Below, piece after piece: positions 1 through 9,326 of a stretch of 64,000 nucleotides of DNA. The stretch is taken from positions 2,246,501 through 2,310,500 of the forward strand of contig NZ_CP046565.1 in assembly GCF_012769535.1 (NCBI RefSeq). Reading direction: 5' to 3'. Numbering within the stretch: position 1 is the stretch's first letter; each line of letters begins with the position of its first letter. The notes beneath the pieces were generated by a model. The model was not told the DNA's origin and did no database searches. It saw only the letters and a list, made by a program, of their open reading frames with translations. Both the position numbers and the translations under genes were made by a program. Origin of the DNA: Methylococcus geothermalis (GTDB lineage: Bacteria; Pseudomonadota; Gammaproteobacteria; Methylococcales; Methylococcaceae).

Positions 1-116
1 CGCTATGGGGACAGGGGCTACCGGTGGAGGAAGTCGCACGCTGCGCCGACACGATTCCCTACGTGTTGCTGTGCAATGTCACGCAGCGGGTGAACATGGT
101 GGAAACCGCCGCCTGA
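1..116 (+). CDS. C-terminal fragment of an unidentified protein
   Basis: An open frame enters from the left edge (third base is the first codon position) and stops with TGA at 114-116, giving 37 residues that read like a real protein end, with hydrophobic runs such as [17 protein letters not shown]. It converges with the secreted-protein gene that ends at 130. The rest of the gene is outside the window and I do not recognise the family. It could be an accidental frame, but the composition looks coding. Confidence 0.45.
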   Translation, partial: LWGQGLPVEEVARCADTIPYVLLCNVTQRVNMVETAA

Positions 117-129
117 AGCGCCGGACCGG

Positions 130-654
130 CTATTGTTTCTTGGCTATGGCGAAGACCAGCGTGGCTCCGCCTTGGTCCGCGGAAGTGCTGGTGCCTTCGC
201 GCCGGGTGAACATGAATTCCTTGCCGCCGTTCACCAGCACGAAAAACGTCTGGAAGGATTTTCCGCCCAGCATCGCATCGACCTTCCCGGTGCCGTCGAG
301 ATACACCTCGTAGGTGCAATCGGACGTATCCTGGGTGACCGCCGCCTTGAGGCCGGCCTTGTTGGCCATGCTGTGGATGCTGCAATGGCCATTGCCGTCG
401 AAATTGAACACGCCGACCCGGATGGCGATCGCGCCGGTGGTGAGCTGGGTCGTGGCATCGAAATCGGCGCCGAAATAGCCTTGCGCGGCGAAGCCGTAAC
501 TGCCTTTCAGCCGCTTGTTCGCCAGGGTTTTTCCTTCGTCGTTGTACTCGAAGGCTGGAGCCGCGCCCGGGCCGAGCGCGAACAGAGCGCTTACGGTCAG
601 GAGGACGGTGGAGAGGGAGGGGGAAAAGCCGGGTGTGTGTGTTTTCGTGATCAT
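130..654 (-). CDS. Secreted protein of unknown function
   Basis: A 174-residue protein. Residues 1-35 look like a Sec signal peptide: a basic start, a hydrophobic run containing LLTVSALFALGPG, and a likely cleavage after APAFA-type residues. The mature part begins around EYNDEGKTLANKRLKG and is rich in Gly, Thr and beta-prone residues, with a conserved-looking segment GSYGFAAQGYFG and two cysteines (in HCSIHS and SDCTYE) that could form a disulfide. I do not recognise a family. It is monocistronic, lies beyond the end of the efflux operon on the same strand, and converges with the partial gene at the left edge. Probably periplasmic or secreted. Confidence 0.7.
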   Translation of the reverse strand: MITKTHTPGFSPSLSTVLLTVSALFALGPGAAPAFEYNDEGKTLANKRLKGSYGFAAQGYFGADFDATTQLTTGAIAIRVGVFNFDGNGHCSIHSMANKAGLKAAVTQDTSDCTYEVYLDGTGKVDAMLGGKSFQTFFVLVNGGKEFMFTRREGTSTSADQGGATLVFAIAKKQ

Positions 655-734
655 CGAATGCAGCGAGCAGAGCGGACGTGATTGTCAAATCCGGAGAAAT
701 GCAAGTTCGCTGCCACGGACAATCACAAGGCATA

Positions 735-759
735 CGATGACTCGGGATGGGAGTCATCG
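735..759. repeat. 9-bp perfect inverted repeat, possible operator
   Basis: CGATGACTC (735-743) is followed by a 7-base spacer and its exact reverse complement GAGTCATCG (751-759). A third, partial half-site CGATGACT starts at 780. The repeat lies in the 184-base gap between the TolC-like gene (ends 839) and the secreted-protein gene (starts 654). Neither side has the T-run of an intrinsic terminator, so a protein-binding site upstream of the secreted-protein gene is as likely as a transcript end for the efflux operon. Confidence 0.35.
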
Positions 760-838
760 AAAAGTTGTGTGATATGCCTCGATGACTGCTTGAAATCACA
801 CAGGGTGCAATCGGCCGCAGCGGGCATCGCAACGGAGG

Positions 839-2149
839 TCAGCGCAGCTTTCCCATCTGGTAATCCAGCTCGGCGCGGCGCATCTGATATTCGATGCGGG
901 CTTCGATTTCGTCGATGGCGCCGCGCGTGACATTGAGCTGGGCCTGGGTCAGTTCCACGATGGAGCTCAATCCCATCTGATAGCGCGACTGCGCCAATTG
1001 GAACGATCGGGTGGTTTCCAGGAACTGCTGGTGAGCGGGCGGCATCCGTTCGAACGCGGTTTTCGCCGCCATCCAGGCCACCCGGACATCGCGCAGGATG
1101 TTGTTTTCCGCATCGGTCAATCCGTGGGCCGCGGCTTGGTATTCTTTTCTCGCCTTGTTTTCGCGAGCCTCCAGGGCAAAGCCTTCGAAAACCGGGACAT
1201 CGATGAGGATGCCGCCGATGACATTGAATTTCGGATACTTGCCCGCCTCGATATTGACCCAGGGCATGTAGTTGATGTCACCCACCAGCTCGATCTTCGG
1301 GCGGGCCGCGGCTTTTTCCGCTTCCGCGAACTTTTCCGCCGCCTGCAATTGCAGCCGCAGCGTGCGCAGATCAGGCCTCAAATAAAGCGCCTCGGTGACC
1401 GCGGCTTCCAGCTTTCCGATGGGCGACGGCAGAGGCTCCTCCCGCACCTCGAAAATTTCTTCGTCGCGGCTGCCCATGGCGGTGGAAAGCACGGCGCGGG
1501 CCGAAGCCAGATCGTTCTGGGCCTTGAGCAGCAACATCTGGGCATCGCTCTGGTTGACTTCCGCGAAGCTGACGTCCAGAGCAGATTTGAGGCCGGATGC
1601 GGTCAGCGCCTTGATCTGCTTGAGATTGAGTTCCCGTTGCGCGAGGGTGTCCTCGGCCACTTTGAGCACTTCCTGCGCTTGGACCATCTGAAAGTAGGCA
1701 GCGGTCACCAACAGTATGATCTGCGCTTCATTAGCGGCCCGGTTTTCATCGCTGGCCTTGGCATTCAGTTCGGCGCTGGCCACCAGGTTGGAGGTGCGGC
1801 CGAAATCATAGATCAGTTGCTTCAGGTAGGCGCCGGTCGCGGCCCGCGATGCAACCGGCGGCGGCGCCAGGCCAAAGCCGGCGGCCAGCCGCGCCGGGGC
1901 ATTCTTCGAGCTGTTGGAAATCGCTCCGACCGTCTGCTGGGTGATATGGGGGAGATAGGCAGCCCTGGCCTGGATGACGGCCTCCTGCGATGCCTGTGCC
2001 TGGAGGTCGGCAACCTGGAGACGGGGGTGGTTGGCGCGGGCGGCGTCCTGCGCTTCCCGGAGCGACAGGGTGCGGGCGCTTGCCGGGCCGGCGGCGGATT
2101 CCAGCAGCAGCGCCAAGGCGGCGAGCAGGTTGCGCCGGTCGGATCTCAT
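839..2149 (-). CDS. TolC-family outer membrane efflux channel
   Basis: A 436-residue outer membrane factor that would form the trimeric exit duct of the RND pump encoded just upstream. It has a signal peptide (MRSDRRNLLAALALLLES, cleavage near SARA) and then the duplicated coiled-coil layout of the family: repeats beginning LSLREAQDAARANHP and ending in long Ala/Gln/Glu-rich helices (for example AQEVLKVAEDTLAQRELNLKQIKA). The start at 2149 is chosen because its ATG overlaps the pump stop codon by four bases (ATGA) and is followed directly by the signal peptide; a longer in-frame extension would run into the pump gene. Third gene of a mfp-rnd-omf operon. Confidence 0.9.
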   Translation of the reverse strand: MRSDRRNLLAALALLLESAAGPASARTLSLREAQDAARANHPRLQVADLQAQASQEAVIQARAAYLPHITQQTVGAISNSSKNAPARLAAGFGLAPPPVASRAATGAYLKQLIYDFGRTSNLVASAELNAKASDENRAANEAQIILLVTAAYFQMVQAQEVLKVAEDTLAQRELNLKQIKALTASGLKSALDVSFAEVNQSDAQMLLLKAQNDLASARAVLSTAMGSRDEEIFEVREEPLPSPIGKLEAAVTEALYLRPDLRTLRLQLQAAEKFAEAEKAAARPKIELVGDINYMPWVNIEAGKYPKFNVIGGILIDVPVFEGFALEARENKARKEYQAAAHGLTDAENNILRDVRVAWMAAKTAFERMPPAHQQFLETTRSFQLAQSRYQMGLSSIVELTQAQLNVTRGAIDEIEARIEYQMRRAELDYQMGKLR

Positions 2150-5100
2150 GGAATGGCCTCCGGCAGGGAAGCAGCGTTCGCTTCGCCGTCGCGATTGCGG
2201 AAAATCAGCACGTAGGCGGCCGGCACGATGAACACCGTCAGCACCACCGAGACACTGAGGCCGCCGATGATCACGCGCGCCAGCGGCGCATACGCCTCGC
2301 TGCCGGTGCCGAGCTTCAATGCCATCGGAATCAGTCCGATGATGGTGGCGAGCGAGGTCATCAGCACCGGCCGCAACCGTGTCCGGCACGCCTGGGAGGC
2401 AGCTTCCTCCACCCCCATGCCCGCGGCGCGCAACTGGTTGGTGAATTCGACGATCAGGATGCTGTTCGAGACCACCATCCCGCTCAGCATGAGCACGCCC
2501 ATCAGCGACATGACGTTGAGCGTGGTGCCGCTCAACAGCAGCATCAGGATCACCCCGGTGATGCCGGTGGGCACCGCCAGCAGAATGATGAAGGGCGTGA
2601 CGAAGGAGCGGAACTGGGCGACCAGCACCAGATAGACCAGGATGACCGACAGGCTCAGGCCGACGGCGAAACTGTGGAAAGACGCCCGCATGCTTTGCAC
2701 GGAGCCGCGCAAGGTCACCACCACGCCTTCCGGCAACGGCATTCCCGCGACGATGTCTTCGATGGCGGTGGCCAGCCGGCCCAGGTCCTCCCCGCTCGGC
2801 GCGACGTAGATGTCCATCACGCGCCGGATCTGGTAGTGGTCGACTTCGTTGGGCGAACGCATCTCCGTGATCCTGGCGACGCTGTCCAGGGTCGTCGGAC
2901 CTTTCACGTTGGGGCCGTGCAATACCAGGTTCTGCAGATCGGCGATGGACTTGATCAGATCCAGCGGATATTGGACGGAAAGGAAATAATTGTTGCCGGA
3001 TTGGGGGTCGATCCAGTAGTTCGGCGAAATCATGACGTCCGAGGTCAGGGCCGAGATCAGGCTGTCGACCACGTTCTTCTCCGTGAGGCCGACCTGGCCG
3101 GCGCGGATACGGTCGACTTCGATGTTGAAGGCCGGCAGATGGTTGTTCTGCGGGGTGAAAATGCCGCCGACGCCGGGAAGCTCACGAATCCTCGCGGTCA
3201 GGGCCTTGACAACGCTGTCGGCGGCAGGAAGGTCGTTGGTGCTGACCTGGACGTCGATCGGCGCCGGCATGCCCTGGTTCATGACTGCATCGACCAGCCC
3301 GCTGGTCAGGAGGTAGCTGCTCAGTTGCGGCATTTCCGCTGTCAGTGCCTTGCCGATCCGGTCCATGTATTCGAAACTCCCGGTCTTGTGGTCGGCCTTC
3401 AGGGCGACCTGCACGAAGGCCGTATCCTCGGTGGAATTGGTGGTGTAGAGCGCCGGCAGGTCGGCCACCGAGCCGATGTTCGACATGACGAGCTGCAGGT
3501 CTTCCGGAGCGACGTTGCGGCGGATCAGCGCCTCGACCTGGCGGATCTGGTCCTCGGTCTTCTCCAGCCGCATCCCCGAAGGCGCCTTGATCATGAGGGT
3601 GAACAGGCCGGGATCGGTGCGGGGGAAAAATGCCAGGCCAAGCAGCGGAAACAAAAGCAGGCTGGCGGCGAACAGGCCCACGATGCCGGCGAGGGTCGCT
3701 TGCGGGCGTTGCAGAGCGAGGGCCAGCAGGGCTTGGTAGCGATCGAGAAAGGCCTTGAAGCGTGCGTCGAACCCCGCGTTGAAGCGGGCCAAAAGGGAAG
3801 GGTGGGAGGCCGTGGCGTGCACGCCGCCGTGGACGTTCGTGATGAACCGGGAGCAGAACAGCGGCACCACCGTCATGGCCACGATGTAGGAAGCGAATTC
3901 CGACATGACCACGGCCAGTCCCAGCGCCGAGAACAGAAACTTGCTGACGCCCTGCAGAAAGCTCACCGGGAAGAACACGATGGCCATGGTCAGGGTGGCG
4001 GCGAGCACCGGCAGCGAGACTTCCATGCCGCCCCGCTCCGCGGCCTCGGCAGCCGGTTTGCCCATCTCCATGTGCCGGAAGATGTTTTCCAGCACGATCA
4101 CCGAGTTGTCGATCAGGCGCGAGAACGCCAGCGCCAGGCCGCCCAAGAGCATGGTGTTGACCGAGCCGCCGCCGAGGTACATGACGAAGAACATGGTCAG
4201 CGCCGACAGCGGGATCGACAGCATCACCGCCCCGGTGGCGCGCGGACTGCCGAGGAACATCAGGATCATCAGGCCGGTCAGGCACAGCCCGGTCAGTCCT
4301 TCGTGCATCAGGTTCTCGATGGCGCTCTTGACGAACAGCGACTGGTCGAAGATGACGTCGGTCACCAGGGTCTTGGGCACGTCGAGCAGGCGGGAGACGA
4401 TGTCCTTGATGCCGTCGACGATGGCGATCGTATTGGTATTCCCCCCTTGCTTCAGCACCGGCACGTACACCGAGCGCTGGCCGTCGATGCGCACGATGTT
4501 GGTCTGGATCATGGTGTCGTCCTTGGCCCGGCCGACATCGCCCACCATGACCGCTCCCTGCCCGACGGTGCGCAGCGGCACTTGCTCGAGCTCCCGCATG
4601 GTGGCGACCTGGCTGTTGGTGTAGATGTTGTAGGTCAGGTTGCCGATGCGCGAGAAGCCGGCGGGGAGGATCAGGTTGGCGTCGTTGACCGAACTCACCA
4701 CGTCGTCGATGCTCAGGCCGTAGGCCTGCATCTTCACGGGGTCGACGTAGACCTGGATCTGCCGCATCTTGCCGCCGAACGGCAACGGCACCGAGGCGCC
4801 GGGCACGCTCGCCATCTGGTTGCGCACGTTGAAGCGGGCGATGTCCAGCAAGTCCTTTTCGGCCAGGTCCTTGCCCCTGAACGTCACCAGGCACACCGGC
4901 ATGCTGGAGGCATCGGATTTCAGGATCACCGGCGGCAGTGTCCCTTGCGGGAGGCGGCGGAGCGTCGCCATCGCCAGATTGGAGATACCGGTCAACGCCG
5001 AGTCCGGATTCGAGCCGGGATGAAAGTACACCTTGATCAGACTGACGCCGGGCAGGGAACGTGATTCGATGTGATCGACGTCGCTGGCGAGGGTGAACAT

Positions 5101-5301
5101 GCGCTCGAACGGCGCGGTGATGGCCGTTTCGATCTGCTGCGGCGGCATGCCCGAGTAGAAGGTGGCGACCATCACCACCGGTATGTTGATGCTCGGGAAC
5201 AGGTCGACCGGCATTCGCAGCAAGGCCGACACGCCCAGCACCCCCGCCATCAGCCCGCAGACGATGATGAAATAGGGGAAGCGGAGGGCGAAACGGGGCA
5301 T
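2146..5301 (-). CDS. RND efflux transporter, HAE1-like, atypical proton relay
   Basis: A 1051-residue inner-membrane RND permease with the usual duplicated layout: TM1 near residues 9-27, a large periplasmic loop to about 330, TM2-6 (about 335-485), TM7 (about 536-556), a second loop to about 870, and TM8-12 (about 873-1034). The TM4 region reads SRLIDNSVIVLENI (D398, N399), where AcrB has two aspartates. The TM10 region reads VVSNSILIVEF, with S945 where AcrB has the essential lysine. Two of the three AcrB proton-relay residues are therefore replaced. The gene sits 26 bases after the membrane-fusion gene and overlaps the TolC gene by four bases. Family membership is clear; substrate unknown. 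Confidence 0.92.
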   Translation of the reverse strand: MPRFALRFPYFIIVCGLMAGVLGVSALLRMPVDLFPSINIPVVMVATFYSGMPPQQIETAITAPFERMFTLASDVDHIESRSLPGVSLIKVYFHPGSNPDSALTGISNLAMATLRRLPQGTLPPVILKSDASSMPVCLVTFRGKDLAEKDLLDIARFNVRNQMASVPGASVPLPFGGKMRQIQVYVDPVKMQAYGLSIDDVVSSVNDANLILPAGFSRIGNLTYNIYTNSQVATMRELEQVPLRTVGQGAVMVGDVGRAKDDTMIQTNIVRIDGQRSVYVPVLKQGGNTNTIAIVDGIKDIVSRLLDVPKTLVTDVIFDQSLFVKSAIENLMHEGLTGLCLTGLMILMFLGSPRATGAVMLSIPLSALTMFFVMYLGGGSVNTMLLGGLALAFSRLIDNSVIVLENIFRHMEMGKPAAEAAERGGMEVSLPVLAATLTMAIVFFPVSFLQGVSKFLFSALGLAVVMSEFASYIVAMTVVPLFCSRFITNVHGGVHATASHPSLLARFNAGFDARFKAFLDRYQALLALALQRPQATLAGIVGLFAASLLLFPLLGLAFFPRTDPGLFTLMIKAPSGMRLEKTEDQIRQVEALIRRNVAPEDLQLVMSNIGSVADLPALYTTNSTEDTAFVQVALKADHKTGSFEYMDRIGKALTAEMPQLSSYLLTSGLVDAVMNQGMPAPIDVQVSTNDLPAADSVVKALTARIRELPGVGGIFTPQNNHLPAFNIEVDRIRAGQVGLTEKNVVDSLISALTSDVMISPNYWIDPQSGNNYFLSVQYPLDLIKSIADLQNLVLHGPNVKGPTTLDSVARITEMRSPNEVDHYQIRRVMDIYVAPSGEDLGRLATAIEDIVAGMPLPEGVVVTLRGSVQSMRASFHSFAVGLSLSVILVYLVLVAQFRSFVTPFIILLAVPTGITGVILMLLLSGTTLNVMSLMGVLMLSGMVVSNSILIVEFTNQLRAAGMGVEEAASQACRTRLRPVLMTSLATIIGLIPMALKLGTGSEAYAPLARVIIGGLSVSVVLTVFIVPAAYVLIFRNRDGEANAASLPEAIP

Positions 5302-5327
5302 CTTGGCAAGCCGGGGGTTACGGTCGT

Positions 5328-6590
5328 CTATTGCCCATCGTCGGCGGCCGGGACGTCGAACGACACCGTTTTCGTCTGCACGATCTGGCCGGGAACGAAC
5401 CGGGAGTGTCCAGCGACGATGACCTTCTCGTTTTCCGCCAGGCCCGAGATCACTTCGTAGCGGTTCGGCGATTTGATGCCGAGCTTCAGCTTGCGATCCT
5501 CCACCTTGCCGTCCGGACCGACAACCAGGACCGTCGGCTCCTTCCCGTCTTCATCCACGGCTTCGACGGGGATCGCAAGGACTTGGTCGCGCCGCGCCAG
5601 CACGAACTCCACGGAGGCCAGCATGCCCGGTTTCAGTTCGAACCGTGGATTGGGGATCAGGAGCTGGGTTTCCATGGTGCGCGTGATGTCGGTGGTTTTC
5701 CCCGTGAAGCGCCAGATTTTCCCGTCGAAAGTGCGGTTCAATGACGGTACGTGAACGGTGACCGGCGCATCCGTATGAACCAGCGAAACCATGGATTCAG
5801 GGACGGGGAACGAAAGCCGCAGCGGATCGACCTGCGTGATCCGGACCACCGGCATGGCCTGCTGGCTGGACTGGATGCCTTGAGGCACCATGGCGCCGGT
5901 GTCGGCATAACGCTTGGTGACAATGCCCGTGAATGGCGCCCGGATCGTCGCATAGTCGGCCAGTGCCTGGGCCTTGAGTTCCTCCGCCTGGGCTTCCGCG
6001 AGTTCCTGTTCGGCTACCAGGGCGGCGGCTTTGCGGGAGGAAAGTTCCGCCGCAGTGGCATCCGCTTGGGACCGGGCGATGTCGATCTCTTGCTGTGCCA
6101 CCAGATTGGGCGTGGTCTGGTTGACCGAATACATGCGCTTGTACGTCAGCTCCGCCTGATAGGCAATCGCTTCGGCGCGGTGGATATTGCTGCGTACCAG
6201 CCGGATTCGCTCACGGGCCCGCAAAACGGCGGCGTGGGCACGGGCCAGATCCTCCTCGAGCTCCGGAACCTCGAGGACGGCGAGAACCTGGCCTTCCTTG
6301 ACGGCATCGCCGATGTCCACGTCGATTCTTTTCACGTAGCCGGCCACCTTGGCATGCACGTCGACCTGCTGGTACGGCTCGAACTCCGAGGCGATATTGC
6401 GCGTGCTGATCAGGTCCGCGCGCACCACCGGTGCGACCGCCGCCACGCTTTTCGTTGTTGCAGTGTTCTCGTTGGAGTCGCCGTGGTCGGAGCAGCCGGC
6501 GAGAGGAGTGAGGAGAACGAATAGGGAGAAAGGAAATCGAAAAGACCCGAGCAGGCGGGAAGCGCCGGTTCCACTTTGTATCACTTTCAT
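5328..6590 (-). CDS. RND efflux periplasmic adaptor (membrane fusion protein), lipoprotein
   Basis: A 420-residue adaptor linking the RND pump to its outer-membrane channel. The start at 6590 is preceded by a good ribosome site (AAGGAAGG) and followed by a lipoprotein signal ending in the lipobox LAGC, so the mature protein should be anchored to the inner membrane. It has the family order: biotinyl-lipoyl-like half (VDVHAKVAGYVKRIDVDIGD), a long alpha-hairpin (about residues 90-190), the second lipoyl half (YATIRAPFTGIVTKRYADTG), a beta-barrel, and a membrane-proximal domain with the DGKVEDRKLKLG segment. First gene of the efflux operon. Confidence 0.9.
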   Translation of the reverse strand: MKVIQSGTGASRLLGSFRFPFSLFVLLTPLAGCSDHGDSNENTATTKSVAAVAPVVRADLISTRNIASEFEPYQQVDVHAKVAGYVKRIDVDIGDAVKEGQVLAVLEVPELEEDLARAHAAVLRARERIRLVRSNIHRAEAIAYQAELTYKRMYSVNQTTPNLVAQQEIDIARSQADATAAELSSRKAAALVAEQELAEAQAEELKAQALADYATIRAPFTGIVTKRYADTGAMVPQGIQSSQQAMPVVRITQVDPLRLSFPVPESMVSLVHTDAPVTVHVPSLNRTFDGKIWRFTGKTTDITRTMETQLLIPNPRFELKPGMLASVEFVLARRDQVLAIPVEAVDEDGKEPTVLVVGPDGKVEDRKLKLGIKSPNRYEVISGLAENEKVIVAGHSRFVPGQIVQTKTVSFDVPAADDGQ

Positions 6591-6792
6591 GTATTTGCCT
6601 TCCTTGACTCGAATATCTTGTGACAGCAGGATGGATGGGCGCCTGATGACATCGTTCCAAGCCGTGAAGGGATCCCTTACCGGGGCGTCTAGTATCGGCA
6701 AAGATTCACGGATCAGCAAACGTCATGGGCGAGGGCACGGGAGGATTTCCCGCCAACAGGAGCGGAACAGGAAGGTTGCGGGACGGATAAGG

Positions 6793-6836
6793 ACGGGCCG
6801 GCTGGGAAAGCCGGCCCGTGGCTCGATTCATGAGCC
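6793..6836. terminator. Tandem hairpins in a 394-base gene-free gap
   Basis: The gap 6591-6984 separates the start of the efflux operon from the end of the DUF2076 gene. It holds no credible gene. It contains a strong 10-bp stem (ACGGGCCGGC at 6793-6802 with its complement at 6810-6819) followed directly by a 5-bp stem (GGCTC/GAGCC, 6820-6836). There is no T-run, so a rho-independent terminator for the DUF2076 gene is only plausible. The rest of the gap must contain the promoter of the efflux operon, but I see no convincing -35/-10 pair. Confidence 0.35.
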
Positions 6837-6984
6837 GCGAAGCCGGACAGTCGCCGGTCGCATTGTTGCACGGCATGGTATCTCGCGGAAGCTTCCCGCA
6901 AAGCCTCGGAACGCCCATCCAAACCTCAGCTTGGAATTCCCACAGCCGCCGACACACGGACGGAGACGGCGAGAACCCCGCCCA

Positions 6985-7623
6985 TCAGATCCAGTTGTCG
7001 TCGCTGGTTCCGGTGTCGTCATCCGAAAAGTCGTAGCCGGTGTCGAGGAAAGAATCGTCCTGGTCAGACCAGCCGTTCTGTTGGTCGGAGGCGGGAGCCT
7101 GATCGGCGCCGTAATAGTTGTTGATGGTGGTGTTTTCGGTCACGTGTTCTCCGGCCGATGCGCCCCAGGGATCGTGCTGGCCCCCGTGCATCAGACTTTC
7201 GATGCCCTGGAACAGGAACGAGCCGGCCACCACGCCGGCGGCGGTCGATGCCATGTTGCCGAGGAAACTGGGCGCACCGGATGGTTGCAGGGGCGGCGCG
7301 GCAGGCTGGCGATAGCCCGGCGGTGTGGCGTCCCAGGTGCGGCCGGCCGGAGTCCCCGTCTGCGCCCAGGGATCGCCGCCCAGGAAGCGGCCGCCGCGAT
7401 TGACCGGGGCGGGCTGGCGCTGGAGTTCCTCGATTCGGGCCTTGGCGTTTTCCAGGGCCTTCTCCAGCAACAGGTTGCGCTGGATCAGCAGGTAGGCGGC
7501 ATCGGGCTGGCGTGCCGTCGCTTGCTGGATCAGCCGGTCCGCCTCGGGGTCCTTGTCGATCCCCTTGATGTCGGTCAGCCTGGAAAGAAAGTGTTCGAGT
7601 ACCTGGCGTTCTTCAGTGTTCAT
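6985..7623 (-). CDS. DUF2076 family protein
   Basis: A 212-residue protein matching the DUF2076 layout: an N-terminal helical region starting MNTEERQVLEHFLSRL, the conserved QPDAAYLLIQRNLLLEKAL helix with a coiled coil ending IEELQRQ, a Pro/Gly-rich linker with GGRFLGG, a hydrophobic Gly/Ala segment (NMASTAAGVVAGSFLFQGI, about residues 120-140), and a very acidic Asp/Ser-rich tail. I chose this start because the conserved domain begins there; an in-frame upstream extension is unlike the family. Function unknown. It lies 98 bases downstream of the ABC ATPase gene on the same strand. Confidence 0.8.
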   Translation of the reverse strand: MNTEERQVLEHFLSRLTDIKGIDKDPEADRLIQQATARQPDAAYLLIQRNLLLEKALENAKARIEELQRQPAPVNRGGRFLGGDPWAQTGTPAGRTWDATPPGYRQPAAPPLQPSGAPSFLGNMASTAAGVVAGSFLFQGIESLMHGGQHDPWGASAGEHVTENTTINNYYGADQAPASDQQNGWSDQDDSFLDTGYDFSDDDTGTSDDNWI

Positions 7624-7721
7624 AGGTCGATGTTCGATAGCGGGCGGCATGCCCGACACCCCCATTGTCGGGATCGATGCGAGGATTTCAATGGGGGTAA
7701 TGGCGGGACTTGCGCCGAAGT

Positions 7722-8462
7722 TCAAAGCATGTGCCCGATGGCCGGATGTTCTTCCCTCAGGCGTGCGCGGAAGCTTTCCACCCAGTCTCCGGCGGCGCGG
7801 TCGGCGCGAGGTCCCGTGACGGAAACCTGCTGCCGGATGCGCAGGGGGTGGTCGGTCAGAAAAACCAGGCGGTCGGCCAGCGCGATGGCTTCGCGGACAT
7901 CGTGGGTCACGAACAGCACGGTATGGGGCCGCTCCTGCCAGACGGCGAGCAGCAGTTCGCGGATTCGGCGGCTGGTCGCGGCATCGAGCGACACGAAGGG
8001 CTCGTCCATGAGCAGCAGGGCGGGGCGGACGGCAAAAGCCCGGGCCAGTGCGGCGCGACGACTCATCCCCAGGGACAGCCGCTGCGGGAACTGGTGCTGG
8101 GCGTGGGTGAGTCCGAGAATGTCGAGCAGGTGGTCGACGTGCTCGCGGTCGGTTTCGCCCTTCGGCAGCGCCAGTTCGATGTTCTGGCGGACGCTGCGCC
8201 AGGGCAGCAGGCGCGGCTCCTGGAATACGTAGGCGGTATGGGGCCGGTCGCCGGCCTCCTCGCCGAAGTCGACGCTGCCTTCGAATTCCCTGTCCAGGCC
8301 GGCGACGATGTTGAGCAGGGTAGTCTTGCCGCAGCCGGAAGGACCGACCAGGCAGACGAATTCGCCATCTCCCAGGTTCAGCTCCAGGTTTTCGATGACC
8401 GCCGGGTTTTCCCGCGAGGTCGGCACCCGGTACAACTTCCGCACGATCCGGATGCGAATCAT
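7722..8462 (-). CDS. ABC importer ATPase, nitrate/sulfonate/taurine type
   Basis: A 246-residue cytoplasmic ATPase of the SsuB/TauB/NrtD group. Visible motifs: Walker A GPSGCGKTT (40-48), Q-loop FQEPRLLPW (Q81), signature LSLGMSRR (about 129), Walker B LLMDEP followed by the D-loop SLD, and the switch VTHD. The signature differs from LSGGQ at two positions, which occurs in this group. The start at 8462 overlaps the permease stop by four bases (ATGA), so the two are translationally coupled. No substrate-binding protein is encoded beside them, so the ligand cannot be named. Confidence 0.88.
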   Translation of the reverse strand: MIRIRIVRKLYRVPTSRENPAVIENLELNLGDGEFVCLVGPSGCGKTTLLNIVAGLDREFEGSVDFGEEAGDRPHTAYVFQEPRLLPWRSVRQNIELALPKGETDREHVDHLLDILGLTHAQHQFPQRLSLGMSRRAALARAFAVRPALLLMDEPFVSLDAATSRRIRELLLAVWQERPHTVLFVTHDVREAIALADRLVFLTDHPLRIRQQVSVTGPRADRAAGDWVESFRARLREEHPAIGHML

Positions 8463-9235
8463 CGCCGCCACCGCATTGCCCGCGTCTCCAGGGGCTGGAA
8501 GATTGCCCATTCGATGAGCTGGATCACGCCGACGAAGGCGATCGTGTAGGCCAGAATGCCCGCCACGTCGAACAGCTGGAAGAACAGGTGCAACTGGTAA
8601 CCCATGCCGTCGCTGCGACCGAGGATTTCAACCACCAGGATGATTTTCCAGATCAGTGCCACGCCGTTTCGGGCGGCGGCGACGAAGAACGGAAAAAGCT
8701 GCGGTGCGATGACATGGCGCAAGGTCTTGATGCGGCCGAAGCGATAGGATTCGGCCATCTCCAGCAGGTTGCGGTCGAGCGCGCGGGTGCCTTCGCGCAG
8801 GGTGACGACGACGTTGGGCAGTTTGTTCACGACCACAGCCGTCACCGCCGCGGCTTCGCCCAGCCCGAACCAGACGTAGCACAGGATGATGATGACGAGG
8901 GCCGGCACGTTGAGGAACAGCATCACCCAGACATCGAAGAAACGGTCGAGGTGGGGGTGCCGTCCCAGCAGCACGCCCAGCGCGCTCCCCAGGCTCATCG
9001 CCAGCACGAAACTCACCGCCAGCCGTGACAGGGTGGCGCCGAGATGATGGAACAGGTTGCCGGAACGGACTTCCCCGGCCAGCACCGTCAGGACCGCGGA
9101 AGGGCTGGGCAGGGTAGCCGACGCCGTCGCGTTCGCCGCGATGTGCCAGAGTCCCAGCAGCACCAGCATGGAGAGTGCGGGGTAAATCCTGTAAAAGCTG
9201 GAGCGTAGGGAGGGCACGCCGGGGAGAGCGATCAT
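8459..9235 (-). CDS. ABC importer permease, SsuC/TauC/NrtB type
   Basis: A 258-residue inner-membrane permease with about six TM segments and the binding-protein-dependent EAA loop ([19 protein letters not shown], near residues 160-178). TM-rich stretches include [14 protein letters not shown] near the N-terminus and [20 protein letters not shown] in the middle. The start at 9235 was chosen over a longer version that would add an unlikely polar leader. It is divergent from the NMP phosphorylase gene, whose start is 92 bases away, so that short gap should carry both promoters. Confidence 0.88.
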   Translation of the reverse strand: MIALPGVPSLRSSFYRIYPALSMLVLLGLWHIAANATASATLPSPSAVLTVLAGEVRSGNLFHHLGATLSRLAVSFVLAMSLGSALGVLLGRHPHLDRFFDVWVMLFLNVPALVIIILCYVWFGLGEAAAVTAVVVNKLPNVVVTLREGTRALDRNLLEMAESYRFGRIKTLRHVIAPQLFPFFVAAARNGVALIWKIILVVEILGRSDGMGYQLHLFFQLFDVAGILAYTIAFVGVIQLIEWAIFQPLETRAMRWRR

Positions 9236-9326
9236 GGGACTTGAAAGGCGTGATATTGTACGGGGCGAAAGGGGCTTTGTCCCCGCGGTGCCGGGGACTT
9301 TCGATTCGAGGAGAGATTGCCGACCA

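Noticed and set aside
1990-5064. Very long plus-strand open frame (over 1000 codons) opposite the RND pump
   Set aside because: It is antisense to a clear transporter gene and its product is His/Gln/Arg/Asp-rich low-complexity sequence, typical of a shadow frame in GC-rich DNA.
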